A stretch of 64,000 nucleotides of DNA from Desulfobacterales bacterium (GTDB lineage Bacteria > Desulfobacterota > Desulfobacteria > Desulfobacterales > Desulfosalsimonadaceae), in contig JAXHNP010000007.1 of assembly GCA_034520365.1 (NCBI GenBank), positions 620,001-684,000 on the forward strand, written 5' to 3'. This document shows, in pieces, positions 8,266-17,071 of the stretch; positions within the stretch are counted from its first letter, which is position 1; every line of letters starts with the position of its first letter. A model generated the notes under the pieces. That model was not told where the DNA came from. It made no database searches and worked only from the letters and a program-made list of their open reading frames with translations. Position numbers and translations under genes: made by a program.

Positions 8266-10299
8266 TTAAAAATCAAATTGTACGGAGCCGTAATAAATCC
8301 TTCCGTCTTCAATATATTCCGTCTCATCCGTTGCGTTTTCAATGGTGAACCGCAGGGTCGCAAGGTCAAAAACCCGGCGCCATAATGAAATGTCCATGGT
8401 CGTATAGTTGGGTGCTTTATCTGTATTCAGGTCGTTTGTGTATATGTGCCGGTCATGCCTTAGCATAACGGATGCATTAATGATAGCCGGGTTTTGATAG
8501 GTGATGCCGGAGCGGAATTTATGCCGGGGGACGCCGGCCAGATAATTGCCCTCCCGGTCCGGGTTTTCATCATCATCTTCTATCTTGGAGAGGTTATAGG
8601 TGTAATTGAAAAAGGTGCTCAGGCCGCGGCCGATAAAATATTCCAGCTCGGTTTCAACCCCGTTGATTTCGACTTCTGCCTTGTTCTGGTTCTCCGTATC
8701 CCTGGCGCCGGTATCTTCATTGAAAGCGATCGTTGCGCTTTCAATATAATCCGATACTTGTGAGTGGTAATAGGTCGCCCGGAGCCATAGACTGTCGAAA
8801 AAGACGCGCTCGGCACCGGCTTCCCAGGATTGGATTTCTTCAGGGTCCAGTTCCGGGTTGGCGCGCCGCAGAAAACGACCGCCGGCCCGCACGTGCGGTT
8901 TGTAGAGCTCAAACAAAGTGGGCGTTCGAAACCCATAGACAAAGGATGTTCTCAGGGTTGTCAGCTCATCCGGGTGATAAACGAGGCCTATCTTCGGGGA
9001 GAAGTTGTCCCATGTCTCGGAGTCATAGGTTTCATCATAGGGCGCTCTGCCCCTGAAGGGATCGGCATCCTTTGCCTTTCCGTCATAATTGCGCACATTG
9101 TCGTAGCGAAGCCCGGCATTGACGACAAGCCGGTCGTCCATAAAACGCGCGGTTCCTTCAACAAAAGGCGATATGAACCGCTGCTCTCCGGAAGCGTTGA
9201 CATCCCGGTCAAAATTAACCAGCTGAATTTCCTTGTAGCCCATTGACACCCGTTTAAATGCCACGCCGGTTGTGAGTTCTGCCGTTTCGAACAACGGCAG
9301 GGTGTTCTGGATTTCCGCCCCCCATACTTTATTATCAGGGAATCTTTCATTGCGGTCGGGTCGGAACTCCCCTTTTTCCTTTACGTCCTGGTAGGCTGTT
9401 TTATCCCCCCGATTTAAATAAGCCACGGCTTTCCAATTCATTAAATCCCCGCGATGGGTCATGCCGAGGCGGTATTGGTCCAGAGTCAGGTCATCATAGA
9501 AATAGTCCCGGCCTTTTCCCATTTCATGGTCATAATACAAGCCGCTAAAAGAGATATCGGTCCTCTCCCCCGGGGAATAGGTGACTTTGCCGAATCCCTT
9601 GCCGATTTCACGGTATCGCCTCTGCGTGTATTCTTCAATACCCTCCGGATCGATCATGTAAAATCCGTCGCTGTCCTCATAGGCACCTGAAAGCAGAAAC
9701 CCAAACCGCTCGAATTTTTGGGAATGCAGTCCGGAGCCGATATAGGTGCTGGCAGAGCCTGCTTTTGCCCGTACGCTGGTTTCCCGGTTTTCGTCCGGAT
9801 TTTTTGTGATAATGTTGACAATGCCGCCCAGTCCTTCGGAGCCGTAGGATGCGGAGGAAGGCCCCCGCAGAATTTCGATCCGCTCGATGCTTTCCTTGGG
9901 GATCAGGCCCCAGGCCACCCAGGCGATGGTGTTGCTGAAATTGTCGTTTAGGGGAACGCCGTCAAGCATCATCAAAACCCGGTTGCGCCCGGTTCCCCGC
10001 ATGGTGAGATGGCCCGCAATGCCGCTTGTCTGCTGCCCGTGGTGCTGGGTTACCTGGATGCCCGCGGAAAACCGGAGAATATCCTCAACCCTGTCAAACG
10101 GGGTGGCCATGATCTCTTCTTCCGAAATCACACTGATGCTCCGGGGCGCATCACTCGGCGTCACCTCTGATCGGGAGGTTGATACAACCACGTCATCCAG
10201 GCGGTAGCGCGTCTGTTTTTCCCCGGCAAAAACCGAATCCGCCGGCAGCACCATAATCGCCCATAAAATCATTACTGTTAAAGCCTTCAAGCCCTTCAT
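8266..10299 (-). CDS. TonB-dependent outer-membrane receptor, probable metal or metal-chelate uptake
   Basis: 677 residues from an ATG at 10299 with an AAAGGAGT site; the open frame extends further up but over the hairpin element and without a signal peptide. The signal peptide is KGLKALTVMILWAIMVLPADSVFA. A TonB box-like YRLDDVVVSTSR comes first, then the plug (MLDGVPLNDNFS, IERIEILRGPSSASYGSEG, GGIVNIITKN), then a 22-strand type barrel ending in the aromatic VQFDF. It heads the unit that runs through the DUF4198 protein to cbiO, so nickel or cobalt, free or chelated, is the likely cargo. Energy would come from the ExbB-ExbD-TonB set encoded just upstream. Confidence 0.85.
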   Translation of the reverse strand: MKGLKALTVMILWAIMVLPADSVFAGEKQTRYRLDDVVVSTSRSEVTPSDAPRSISVISEEEIMATPFDRVEDILRFSAGIQVTQHHGQQTSGIAGHLTMRGTGRNRVLMMLDGVPLNDNFSNTIAWVAWGLIPKESIERIEILRGPSSASYGSEGLGGIVNIITKNPDENRETSVRAKAGSASTYIGSGLHSQKFERFGFLLSGAYEDSDGFYMIDPEGIEEYTQRRYREIGKGFGKVTYSPGERTDISFSGLYYDHEMGKGRDYFYDDLTLDQYRLGMTHRGDLMNWKAVAYLNRGDKTAYQDVKEKGEFRPDRNERFPDNKVWGAEIQNTLPLFETAELTTGVAFKRVSMGYKEIQLVNFDRDVNASGEQRFISPFVEGTARFMDDRLVVNAGLRYDNVRNYDGKAKDADPFRGRAPYDETYDSETWDNFSPKIGLVYHPDELTTLRTSFVYGFRTPTLFELYKPHVRAGGRFLRRANPELDPEEIQSWEAGAERVFFDSLWLRATYYHSQVSDYIESATIAFNEDTGARDTENQNKAEVEINGVETELEYFIGRGLSTFFNYTYNLSKIEDDDENPDREGNYLAGVPRHKFRSGITYQNPAIINASVMLRHDRHIYTNDLNTDKAPNYTTMDISLWRRVFDLATLRFTIENATDETEYIEDGRIYYGSVQFDF

Positions 10300-10387
10300 G
10301 CCTGTACTCCTTTTTCGTCTAAAATCCCGGAATCGCCTGCATCGGCGGGCCGGGAAAATGATCCACAGGTCTTTCGGGCAAAAAAAA

Positions 10388-10441
10388 GGCCACGAAAGAC
10401 GCATTTTCCGTTTGTACGGAAAAAAGCAGACCTTCGTGGCC
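10388..10441 (-). promoter_or_regulatory. GCCACGAAGG hairpin, copy 1
   Basis: Read on the minus strand, GCCACGAAGG pairs with CTTTCGTGGC across 32 bases, with one G-U wobble. The loop holds a second perfect hairpin (TTTTCCG/CGGAAAA). A run of eight T follows, so it could act as an intrinsic terminator. It lies between the APC permease gene and the TonB receptor, about 90 bases before the receptor start. Copies at 15318-15363 and 22088-22132 share the arm sequences, not just the fold. Either a terminator for the upstream unit or a leader attenuator of the receptor unit. Confidence 0.6.
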
Positions 10442-10542
10442 CAAGTTGTTTATGTTCGGATGGTGCGTTTTAAAAACCGCTTAAAAAGAGCTTCAGCTCA
10501 TTGTTTTAAATTTTATTTCATATCCGTTCAGAAAGAAGTTTG

Positions 10543-11460
10543 TCAACTGTTTTCTCCACGGTTAAATGCCATTGTTCTTTTGTTGAGGTAGAGATAAAGC
10601 AGGATGCCCTCGGCAATCGTGGCCAGACCGAACAAGGTGCTGAGCGGCCGGCTCTTGACAGAGTATATGATAATCCAGAGATTGCCGAATATAAACAAAA
10701 GCGGGGTGATGGGGTAGCCAAACGTCTTATAGGCGGGGCTTTGGTCCGGCCGGCGGTATCTCAGCCATATCATGCCGATAACAGTGAGGACGGCAAAAAT
10801 GGATAGGGTAAAGCCGATATAGATCAGAAGGGCATTGAAAACAGAGGTCAACACCAGGAAAACGGCAATGGCTCCCTGCAGAAAAATGGAGGCGGCCGGT
10901 GTATGGCGCTTTTTGTTGACCCGGGCAAAGGGCGTAAAAAATACCCCGTCCCTGGACATGGCATAATAGACCCGGGGGCCGGTCATGATCATGGCGCTTA
11001 ACACCGAGAGAATGCCCAGGGAAACCGCCGCGCTGAAATACCGGCTGATCTGATCGCCGAACAAATTAACCGCGGCTTTGGCCCCAATATCCAGCACATC
11101 GCGCATCTCAGCAGCGGGCATGGCATAGATGTAGACCGCGTTGATCAAAAGGTAGAGGCCCATCACGGCCAGGGTGCCGACCGCCAGGGAGACGCGGATG
11201 TTTTTCTGCGGGTTTTTGATTTCCCCGCCGGCCCTCGGGAACCGGGCCCCCAGTTCGCCGTAGCACAGCGCCCCGCAAAGCGCAAAAAGGCCGCCGAAAA
11301 GCCAGCACAAAAGCAGGGTCAGGGGATGGCCCAGCTCGGTCATAATGTAGCCGGAAGTGGCGAAAATCCCGGTTCCCACCATGTTGGCGATAAGCAGCAC
11401 GGTGGCGGTAAAAAGGCCGATCTCGCGTTTCAGGCCGTCGCCGTTTAGACTGTTTTTCAT
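10543..11460 (-). pseudogene. APC-family amino acid permease with internal deletion
   Basis: 305 residues, against about 430-480 for the family. The N-terminus (GLFTATVLLIANMVGTGIFA, YGELGARFPRAGGE) and the C-terminal two thirds (EIKNPQKNIRVSLAVGT onward) are good APC transporter sequence. They are joined directly near residues 83-85 (about base 11210). In normal members these two motifs are separated by some 120-130 residues covering several helices. The frame is kept, so a protein could still be made, but a working LeuT-type fold is unlikely. The ATG overlaps the end of tonB by four bases, so it remains tied to that operon. Confidence 0.65.
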
Positions 11461-12125
11461 GTCAGTTCAAACATGATGGTGATTTTCATCTCAAGCGGCC
11501 CGTCAAACATTTTTGATGGCGGCCGGGGAAAGGGGGCCGCCGATTTGACCGCGTCAAGCGCCGCCCGATCCAGGGCTGAATGCCGCGAGGACCGGACGAT
11601 TTCAGCCGATGTGACCCGGCCGTCCGGATCAATAGTAAAGCCGACCACCACCCGGCCTTCGATCTGCCTTTTCTGGGCGGATGGGGGATATTTTTTCTTG
11701 CTTTCGATTTTAAGCCGCAGCATGTCAAAGTAATCACCCTTGGTCAGATAGTTGGCCGCTCCGGGCGGCGACCACTCCGCGACATCGGCGGAAAGCCCGG
11801 ACGTATCGGGCATGGCAATCTGCTCGGTAATGGTATCCGGGCTGTCGGCCTCAATTTGATCCATCTTCATCTTCGGCATATGCGGTTTGGGCACCTGGAT
11901 TTTCTTGACATCATTTACCTGCGGGGTTTTGTGGCGCATCCGGGGCCGCGGAATGGACCTCGCCGGCGGCTCTTCTTCCCTTACCGTCAGTTCAATGACA
12001 TTCAAAGCATTGGAGCGGTAAAGCCCGGCAATGTGCATAAAGATCACCACATGGATGCCCAGGGAAATCACCAGCATGCCGCGGAGGACCCAGTTGGGCT
12101 GTTTTTTGCCGTTTTCAGCCGTCAC
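11457..12125 (-). CDS. tonB: TonB-family energy transducer
   Basis: A 222-residue protein with one N-terminal membrane anchor (RGMLVISLGIHVVIFMHIAGL), a Pro/basic linker (PARSIPRPRMRHKTPQV) and a C-terminal TonB domain (IEGRVVVGFTIDPDGRVTSA, SALDRAALDAVKSAAPFP). It should span the periplasm and pass the ExbBD-derived force to outer-membrane receptors. The gene is three bases from exbD, and its end overlaps the APC permease start. Confidence 0.9.
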   Translation of the reverse strand: MTAENGKKQPNWVLRGMLVISLGIHVVIFMHIAGLYRSNALNVIELTVREEEPPARSIPRPRMRHKTPQVNDVKKIQVPKPHMPKMKMDQIEADSPDTITEQIAMPDTSGLSADVAEWSPPGAANYLTKGDYFDMLRLKIESKKKYPPSAQKRQIEGRVVVGFTIDPDGRVTSAEIVRSSRHSALDRAALDAVKSAAPFPRPPSKMFDGPLEMKITIMFELT

Positions 12126-12128
12126 CGG

Positions 12129-12536
12129 TTAAAATTCCTTTTCCGTCGCCAGACACAATCTACCGGCACCTGCGGCCTTGGCAATATCCATGACCTTGAC
12201 GGCCTTGTTCAAAATTACCCGGCGGTCGGACTTGACCACCACGAGGCGGTTCTCGTCGCTGCCGATCATGTTCTTAAGGCGGGTGAACAATTGATCAAGT
12301 GCCACCGGCTGGTCCATGAGATAGGCCTGTCCGGACTCATCCACATAAATCGTAATCTCTTTCTGCACCTGGGGCGCAGACGCCTTGGCCTGGGGCAGCT
12401 TGACCTTGATGCCTTCATCCACCATAAAATTCGTGGTCAGCAAGAAATAGATCAGCAGCATGAAGACGATATCGATCAGCGAGGTCAGCGGCGCCTGGAT
12501 TTGGTATGGTTCGCGTTTTTTAAAGGTTAATGCCAT
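12129..12536 (-). CDS. exbD: Biopolymer transport protein ExbD/TolR
   Basis: A 135-residue protein with a short cytoplasmic N-terminus, a single membrane helix (PLTSLIDIVFMLLIYFLLTT) carrying the conserved Asp of ExbD/TolR (LIDIVFMLLI), and a periplasmic domain (EITIYVDESGQAYL, VVVKSDRRV). It is the proton-path partner of the upstream ExbB-like protein. Gene order exbB-exbD-tonB with gaps of a few bases points to one operon serving TonB receptors. Confidence 0.9.
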   Translation of the reverse strand: MALTFKKREPYQIQAPLTSLIDIVFMLLIYFLLTTNFMVDEGIKVKLPQAKASAPQVQKEITIYVDESGQAYLMDQPVALDQLFTRLKNMIGSDENRLVVVKSDRRVILNKAVKVMDIAKAAGAGRLCLATEKEF

Positions 12537-12550
12537 CGATCGGCTCCTTG

Positions 12551-13159
12551 CTATTGCTTGGCGGTGATCGCTTTGAGGAAGGCCACCGAACCTTCCTGAA
12601 GCTTGGCCTCATATTTTTCTATGCGGGAGAGCACATAAGAATGCGCAACCATGGTGGGCAGCGCCACGGCCAGGCCCAGCGCGGTGGTCAGCATGGCCTC
12701 CCAGATGCCGCCGGCCAGAACCGCGGCATTGACTTTGCCGCCCATCTGCTGGATGACCATAAAGGCTTTAATCATGCCGATGACCGTGCCCAAAAGCCCC
12801 AAAAGCGGCGCAACATTGCCGATGGTGGCCAGCGCCTGGGTGTATGAGGACAGCTTCCGGACTTCCGTGTCCGTGGCATGGGTAATCACCGATTCGAGCA
12901 TATCCCGGTCCTGGTTTCTGACTCCCATGGCCTGGGCCAGGACCTGGCCCATGGGTGAGCGGCTGTTAACGGCCGTGTCGTAGGCGGTTTGGTCCTTACC
13001 CTGCCGGATCAGCGCCACAACTTTTTCCGTAAGTCCCGCGCCCCGGCTTCTCAGCCGGGTAAAATGGATCAGCCGCTCGGCGAAGATAGCCAGCGCCAGC
13101 ACGGAGCAGAGCAGGATCGGGATGACCAGCACCCCGCCTTTGCTTAAGAATTCGATCAT
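12551..13159 (-). CDS. exbB: MotA/TolQ/ExbB proton channel protein
   Basis: A 202-residue membrane protein: a first helix (GGVLVIPILLCSVLALAIFAERLIHF) with the typical ER-LIHF end, then LATIGNVAPLLGLLGTVIGMIKAF, the conserved two-helix core, and LGLAVALPTMVAHSYVLSRIE. It forms the pentameric stator around ExbD. It follows the repeat-protein gene after about 150 bases in which I see no terminator, so it may share that transcript or have its own promoter there. Confidence 0.9.
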   Translation of the reverse strand: MIEFLSKGGVLVIPILLCSVLALAIFAERLIHFTRLRSRGAGLTEKVVALIRQGKDQTAYDTAVNSRSPMGQVLAQAMGVRNQDRDMLESVITHATDTEVRKLSSYTQALATIGNVAPLLGLLGTVIGMIKAFMVIQQMGGKVNAAVLAGGIWEAMLTTALGLAVALPTMVAHSYVLSRIEKYEAKLQEGSVAFLKAITAKQ

Positions 13160-13308
13160 TGATCCTCCTCAAGAATTTCCAATTTCACCGCATCTACTGC
13201 GTCAAATGTTGTCTCGCATAGGTAACTATAGCTCGACATCATTTTCCTTGTATCTGCGGCAAACTTGAAAATCCTTCATTTTTTACGAATCTATCAAGTT
13301 TATATGGA

Positions 13309-15138
13309 TTATTCGCTGATTTGTTTTGAAGTGCTGGTATCAGCACCCTCTTCTTCTTCTTCCACGATATCCGGTTTGCCGTCGTAGTCGAGATCTTTTT
13401 CCGTTTTCACCAGGGCCTCGGATTCATCATAGTGCTCCCAGAGGTCCGGAGCCCCGTCGCCGTTGGTGTCCTCTTCGACCCGGGTGACACGTCGCTCGGT
13501 GTAATAGAACCAGACGTCGGTTTGGCCGTCTCCATCTTTGTCCTTTTCCGCCCGGATGGGGTTCTCCGCCTCATCATAAAACCATACCAGGTCCGAGTCA
13601 TCGGTGTTTTGCGCGTATTCCACGGCCTTGGTCAGCTTTCCCGCGGCATCATAATACTCGCGGTAGTTCATGCGCCCATCCCCGTCCTCATCTATGGCTT
13701 TTCGCCTTAATACCCCGTCCTGGTAGCAGAACCGGGCTTCGGGCTGCTCGTCCGCATCCGCGTCCTGCTCCATGACCATGGCCCATTCGGGCCGGTCAAA
13801 CCACTGGGTGATTTCAAAATGCCCGTCATGGTCGGAGTCCTTGACAATCTTTTGTTTTTCTTCATTTTTATAAATAGCGCGGAGGTCAATTTCACCGTCG
13901 CCGTTTTCATCCTTTTCAACCTTTGTCAGCTGTCCGTTTTCATAGAACTGCCAGGTGTCCACGGCCCCGTTATAGGTCGTATCGCTTTCGACTTTTTCTT
14001 TTTCCGCGTCTTCATTGAAAAAGACCGTGGTATCCGGCGTGCCGTCCTGGTTATCATCCCGGGTCTGCCGGTGGATTTTTTCGTCTTTAAAATAGGTTAC
14101 GGTTTCCAGAAACCGGTCGCCGTCCGCATCATATTCCATGCGTATCTGTTTGCCGTCTTCAAAAAAGCGGATGCGGTCGATATGACCCGTATGCCGGGAG
14201 TCCTCTTCAATCCGTTTGACCTGGCTCTCCGCGTCAAACCACGTGAAGGTATCGCGGGTGCCGTCATGATTGCTGTCCTTTTCCTGGGTGATTGGCTGGC
14301 CGGCTTCAAACCGGGTGAATATGTCAAACCGCCCGTCCAGATTGGCGTCCTTTTTCTGACGGATGGGCTCGCTGTTTTCAAAAATGGTGATTGAATCCAT
14401 CCGGCCGTCATCATCGGTATCCTTCTGCTGAATAGAAACCTCGCCGTTGTCATAATAGCGGGTCGTCTCCATCCTTCCGTCTTCGGACAGATCATGCCGG
14501 CTCTCGGCCGGCTGGCCGTTTTTATCATAGAGGAAAACTTGCTCTAGTCGGCCGTCTTCATTCTGATCTGCCAGGCGGCTTAGCGGCAAATCAGAATGAT
14601 AGGTCTGCCAGATATTAATGCGGCCGTTTTCATCCGTGTCCTTGGTGGAAAAATTCAGTGCGCCATCTTCAAAATAATAGATCGTGTCAAAAAACCCGCT
14701 GTCATTGGTGTCGGCCTTCATTTTCAGGGGTTTTTCATTTTCATCAAAGTAGATGACGCGGTTGATTTCCCGGTTTTCACTAAAGCGTTCCTGGCGGATG
14801 CGCCGGCCGTCGGTAAAATAGTCGATGGAGTCAATCTGGCCGTCGTAATCATTGTCTTTTTCAAGGCGGACGATGGTTTCCGCTTCATAAAACTGGAATT
14901 GATCCATTCGGCCGTCTTTGTTGGTATCCATCTCAAGCCGCCGGATGCGGCCTTTTTCATCAAAAAAAGAGATCCGGTCAATATTGCCGTCGTCATTGGT
15001 ATCTTTTTCGATCTTTTTGCCGGTTTCACCCTCTGCGGCTGCCTGGTTCGCGGACAGAATGCACAGGACAGCGAGCAGTAAAAACAGTCCGATCCCAGGC
15101 CTTCGTATGGGAAACAGTTTTTCTTGTTTATGATGCAT
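13309..15138 (-). CDS. Exported protein with about two dozen DxDxDG repeats (Ca-binding type)
   Basis: A 609-residue protein with a signal peptide (GIGLFLLLAVLCILSANQAAA). Almost all of the rest is a tandem repeat of about 23-25 residues: D-x-N/D-x-D-G-x-x-D followed by an aromatic pair such as FY or YF and a short basic strand, for example DTNDDGNID, DTNKDGRMD, DKDGDGQTD and DTNGDGAPD. The DxDxDG loops look like EF-hand/thrombospondin-3 calcium loops. The tail is acidic. No enzyme domain is visible. Its place before exbB-exbD-tonB suggests a periplasmic or surface partner of the uptake system, by inference only. The start has a weak ribosome site. Confidence 0.7.
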   Translation of the reverse strand: MHHKQEKLFPIRRPGIGLFLLLAVLCILSANQAAAEGETGKKIEKDTNDDGNIDRISFFDEKGRIRRLEMDTNKDGRMDQFQFYEAETIVRLEKDNDYDGQIDSIDYFTDGRRIRQERFSENREINRVIYFDENEKPLKMKADTNDSGFFDTIYYFEDGALNFSTKDTDENGRINIWQTYHSDLPLSRLADQNEDGRLEQVFLYDKNGQPAESRHDLSEDGRMETTRYYDNGEVSIQQKDTDDDGRMDSITIFENSEPIRQKKDANLDGRFDIFTRFEAGQPITQEKDSNHDGTRDTFTWFDAESQVKRIEEDSRHTGHIDRIRFFEDGKQIRMEYDADGDRFLETVTYFKDEKIHRQTRDDNQDGTPDTTVFFNEDAEKEKVESDTTYNGAVDTWQFYENGQLTKVEKDENGDGEIDLRAIYKNEEKQKIVKDSDHDGHFEITQWFDRPEWAMVMEQDADADEQPEARFCYQDGVLRRKAIDEDGDGRMNYREYYDAAGKLTKAVEYAQNTDDSDLVWFYDEAENPIRAEKDKDGDGQTDVWFYYTERRVTRVEEDTNGDGAPDLWEHYDESEALVKTEKDLDYDGKPDIVEEEEEGADTSTSKQISE

Positions 15139-15211
15139 CGTTTGGCTGATCCTTTTTCCCCATGCCGGCGGCAGGAGGATAAATTTTTCCCGGTTTTTCA
15201 GAATGGTTAAT

Positions 15212-15285
15212 TAGCGCCTGGATGCATTGAAACCTTTGGGGGTAAAGGGGAGAAAGGAGAGGTCTTGGTTGCATCCAGGCGCTAA
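15212..15285. repeat. Perfect 16-bp inverted repeat in the leader region
   Basis: TTAGCGCCTGGATGCA (15212-15227) is matched exactly by its reverse complement at 15270-15285, with 42 bases between. It sits about 75 bases before the start of the repeat-protein gene (minus strand) and after hairpin copy 2. It could be an RNA stem, a protein site or a small insertion. The gap 15139-15550 holds no gene I can support. Confidence 0.7.
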
Positions 15286-15317
15286 ACTGACAGCCGGCCG
15301 CGCTTTAAAGCAAAAAA

Positions 15318-15363
15318 GCCACGAAAGAAAGCGCAGATATCCATCCGTCTTAACCTTCGTGGC
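15318..15363 (-). promoter_or_regulatory. GCCACGAAGG hairpin, copy 2
   Basis: On the minus strand GCCACGAAGG and CTTTCGTGGC flank 26 bases and are followed by six T. The arms match copies 1 and 3, including the G-U wobble at the ninth pair. The only gene upstream on this strand would be cobQ, which is divergent, so there is no transcript here for a plain terminator to end. It is therefore best seen as part of a 5' leader for the repeat-protein/exbB unit starting at 15138. Confidence 0.6.
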
Positions 15364-15550
15364 TTTATTGTTTATGTCTGTTTCGGCATCTTGCCATGCT
15401 TCGGCAATGGCTGATGCTGGCATCTTTAATTTTCCTAAAAAATTTTATTTATGCAAAAACAGGATTGCTGTCAATAAAAAAGTATGGTTCGCTTGACACG
15501 AAAAAATGATATGGCATCAAAAAAGGCGATTATTTAAAGCGGATTTTTAA

Positions 15551-17071
15551 ATGCGTGCGGATACAAAAAAAACACCCTGCCTGGCGTTTCTGGGCACGGG
15601 ATCGGATGTGGGAAAAAGCGTGCTGGCCACTGCCATGTGCCGGGTGCTGGCTGACCGCGGCGTGCGGGTGGCGCCGTATAAGGCCCAGAACATGTCCAAC
15701 AATTCCGGGGTGACGCCGGAAGGGCTGGAAATGGGACGCGCCCAGATTGTGCAGGCCGAGGCCTGCCGCCTGGCCCCGCACGTCAATATGAACCCCGTGC
15801 TTTTAAAGCCCACAGGCGAGAGCGGCTCCCAGGTGGTGGTTTTGGGAAAGGCTGTGGGCAACCAGCAGGCCCGGGAGTATTACACAGCCAAAAATGATCT
15901 TTTCGCCATTGCCGCAGACGCCCTGGATCGTCTGAGGGCGCAGTATGCCGCGGTGATTATGGAGGGAGCGGGCTCCTGCGCCGAGGTGAACTTAATGGCC
16001 CATGATTTCGTCAATCTTCGCATCGCCGCCCATGCGGATGCGCCGGTGGTGCTGGTGGCGGATATCCATAAGGGCGGGGTGTTCGCCCAGATCGTGGGGA
16101 CCCTGGAATGCCTGGCCCCGGAGCAGCGGGATCAGATCAAGGGGTTTATCATCAACCGCTTCCGCGGGGATGCGAGCCTTTTTGACGAGGGCGTTCGATG
16201 GCTGACGCAAAAGACCGGAAAGCCCTGTTTCGGCGTGATTCCCTGGTTTGACCACATCCGGATCGAGGCCGAGGATTCGGTGGTGATTGAACGGCCGAAA
16301 ACGGTGGCCGGGGCTGCCATTGAAGCGCCCGGCATCGCTGTTATCCGGCTGCCGCACATATCCAATTTTACGGATTTTGATCCCCTGGATGCGGCAGGCG
16401 GCGTGAGTGTGCATTTTCTGGAGCAGGCGCAGGATCTTTCCGGCTTTTCTGCGGTGATCCTCCCGGGCTCGAAAAACACCCGGGCGGATTTAAACTGGCT
16501 GAAACATCTGGGATGGGCGGATCACATCCGGCGGTATTATGATCGGGGCGGGCATCTGCTGGGGATTTGCGGCGGCTACCAGATGCTGGGGCGAGACATT
16601 TCCGATCCCGACGGCCTGGAAGGCGAGTCCGGAGAAATGAACGGTCTCGGCCTATTGCCCGTGAAAACGCGGCTCACCGCCCCCAAAACCACCACCCGGG
16701 CGCGGTTTAAATGGGATGAAAGCAAGGGCACCGGCTATGAGATCCACATGGGCCGGACGGAAATTATCGGCGGGACCGGCTGGCTTACGGTGATTGAACA
16801 GAATGGCGAAGTCGTTAATTTTAGGGACGGATGTGCATCAGAAGACGGCCGGGTTTTGGGCACCTACATCCACGGCCTGTTTGATGAGCCAGGGGTGCTT
16901 AAAAAATGGCTGATCCGGATCGGTCTGCCGGATGCGGAAGTTCCAAATTTGGCCGGGTACGCGGCAAGAGATGCCCAGTACGCGCTTTTGGCAAACCATT
17001 TTGAAGCCCATGCGGATGTTGAGGCCCTGATGGCCGTGATGGAACTTATTCCCGCGGGAGAAGGCGCATGA
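15551..17071 (+). CDS. cobQ: Cobyric acid synthase CobQ/CbiP
   Basis: 506 residues, the normal length. The N-terminal P-loop domain shows GTGSDVGKSVLATAMCR and KAQNMSNNS. The C-terminal glutamine amidotransferase domain has HLLGICGGYQMLG with the nucleophilic Cys and GTYIHGLFD with the catalytic His. It amidates four carboxylates of adenosylcobyrinate in the cytoplasm, using glutamine and ATP. It overlaps cbiB by four bases (ATGA), so both late cobalamin steps are made together. No B12 riboswitch is seen in front of it. Confidence 0.97.
   Translation: MRADTKKTPCLAFLGTGSDVGKSVLATAMCRVLADRGVRVAPYKAQNMSNNSGVTPEGLEMGRAQIVQAEACRLAPHVNMNPVLLKPTGESGSQVVVLGKAVGNQQAREYYTAKNDLFAIAADALDRLRAQYAAVIMEGAGSCAEVNLMAHDFVNLRIAAHADAPVVLVADIHKGGVFAQIVGTLECLAPEQRDQIKGFIINRFRGDASLFDEGVRWLTQKTGKPCFGVIPWFDHIRIEAEDSVVIERPKTVAGAAIEAPGIAVIRLPHISNFTDFDPLDAAGGVSVHFLEQAQDLSGFSAVILPGSKNTRADLNWLKHLGWADHIRRYYDRGGHLLGICGGYQMLGRDISDPDGLEGESGEMNGLGLLPVKTRLTAPKTTTRARFKWDESKGTGYEIHMGRTEIIGGTGWLTVIEQNGEVVNFRDGCASEDGRVLGTYIHGLFDEPGVLKKWLIRIGLPDAEVPNLAGYAARDAQYALLANHFEAHADVEALMAVMELIPAGEGA

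Noticed and set aside
10388-10441. A known NiCo (czcD) or Moco riboswitch
   Set aside because: The conserved cores of those riboswitches are not seen; only one long stem with a variable inner hairpin is present.
11580-12530. A 316-residue plus-strand frame across tonB and exbD
   Set aside because: It spans two well-supported minus-strand genes and their junction and shows no family features.
13819-14394. A 191-residue plus-strand frame rich in Phe and Val opposite the repeat protein
   Set aside because: It is the complement of the DxDxDG repeats; its regular hydrophobic pattern follows from the repeat and not from a gene.
15290-15550. A second cobalamin riboswitch upstream of cobQ
   Set aside because: No B12 box or the GCCACTG-type core is present; the only structures are the inverted repeat and hairpin copy 2.
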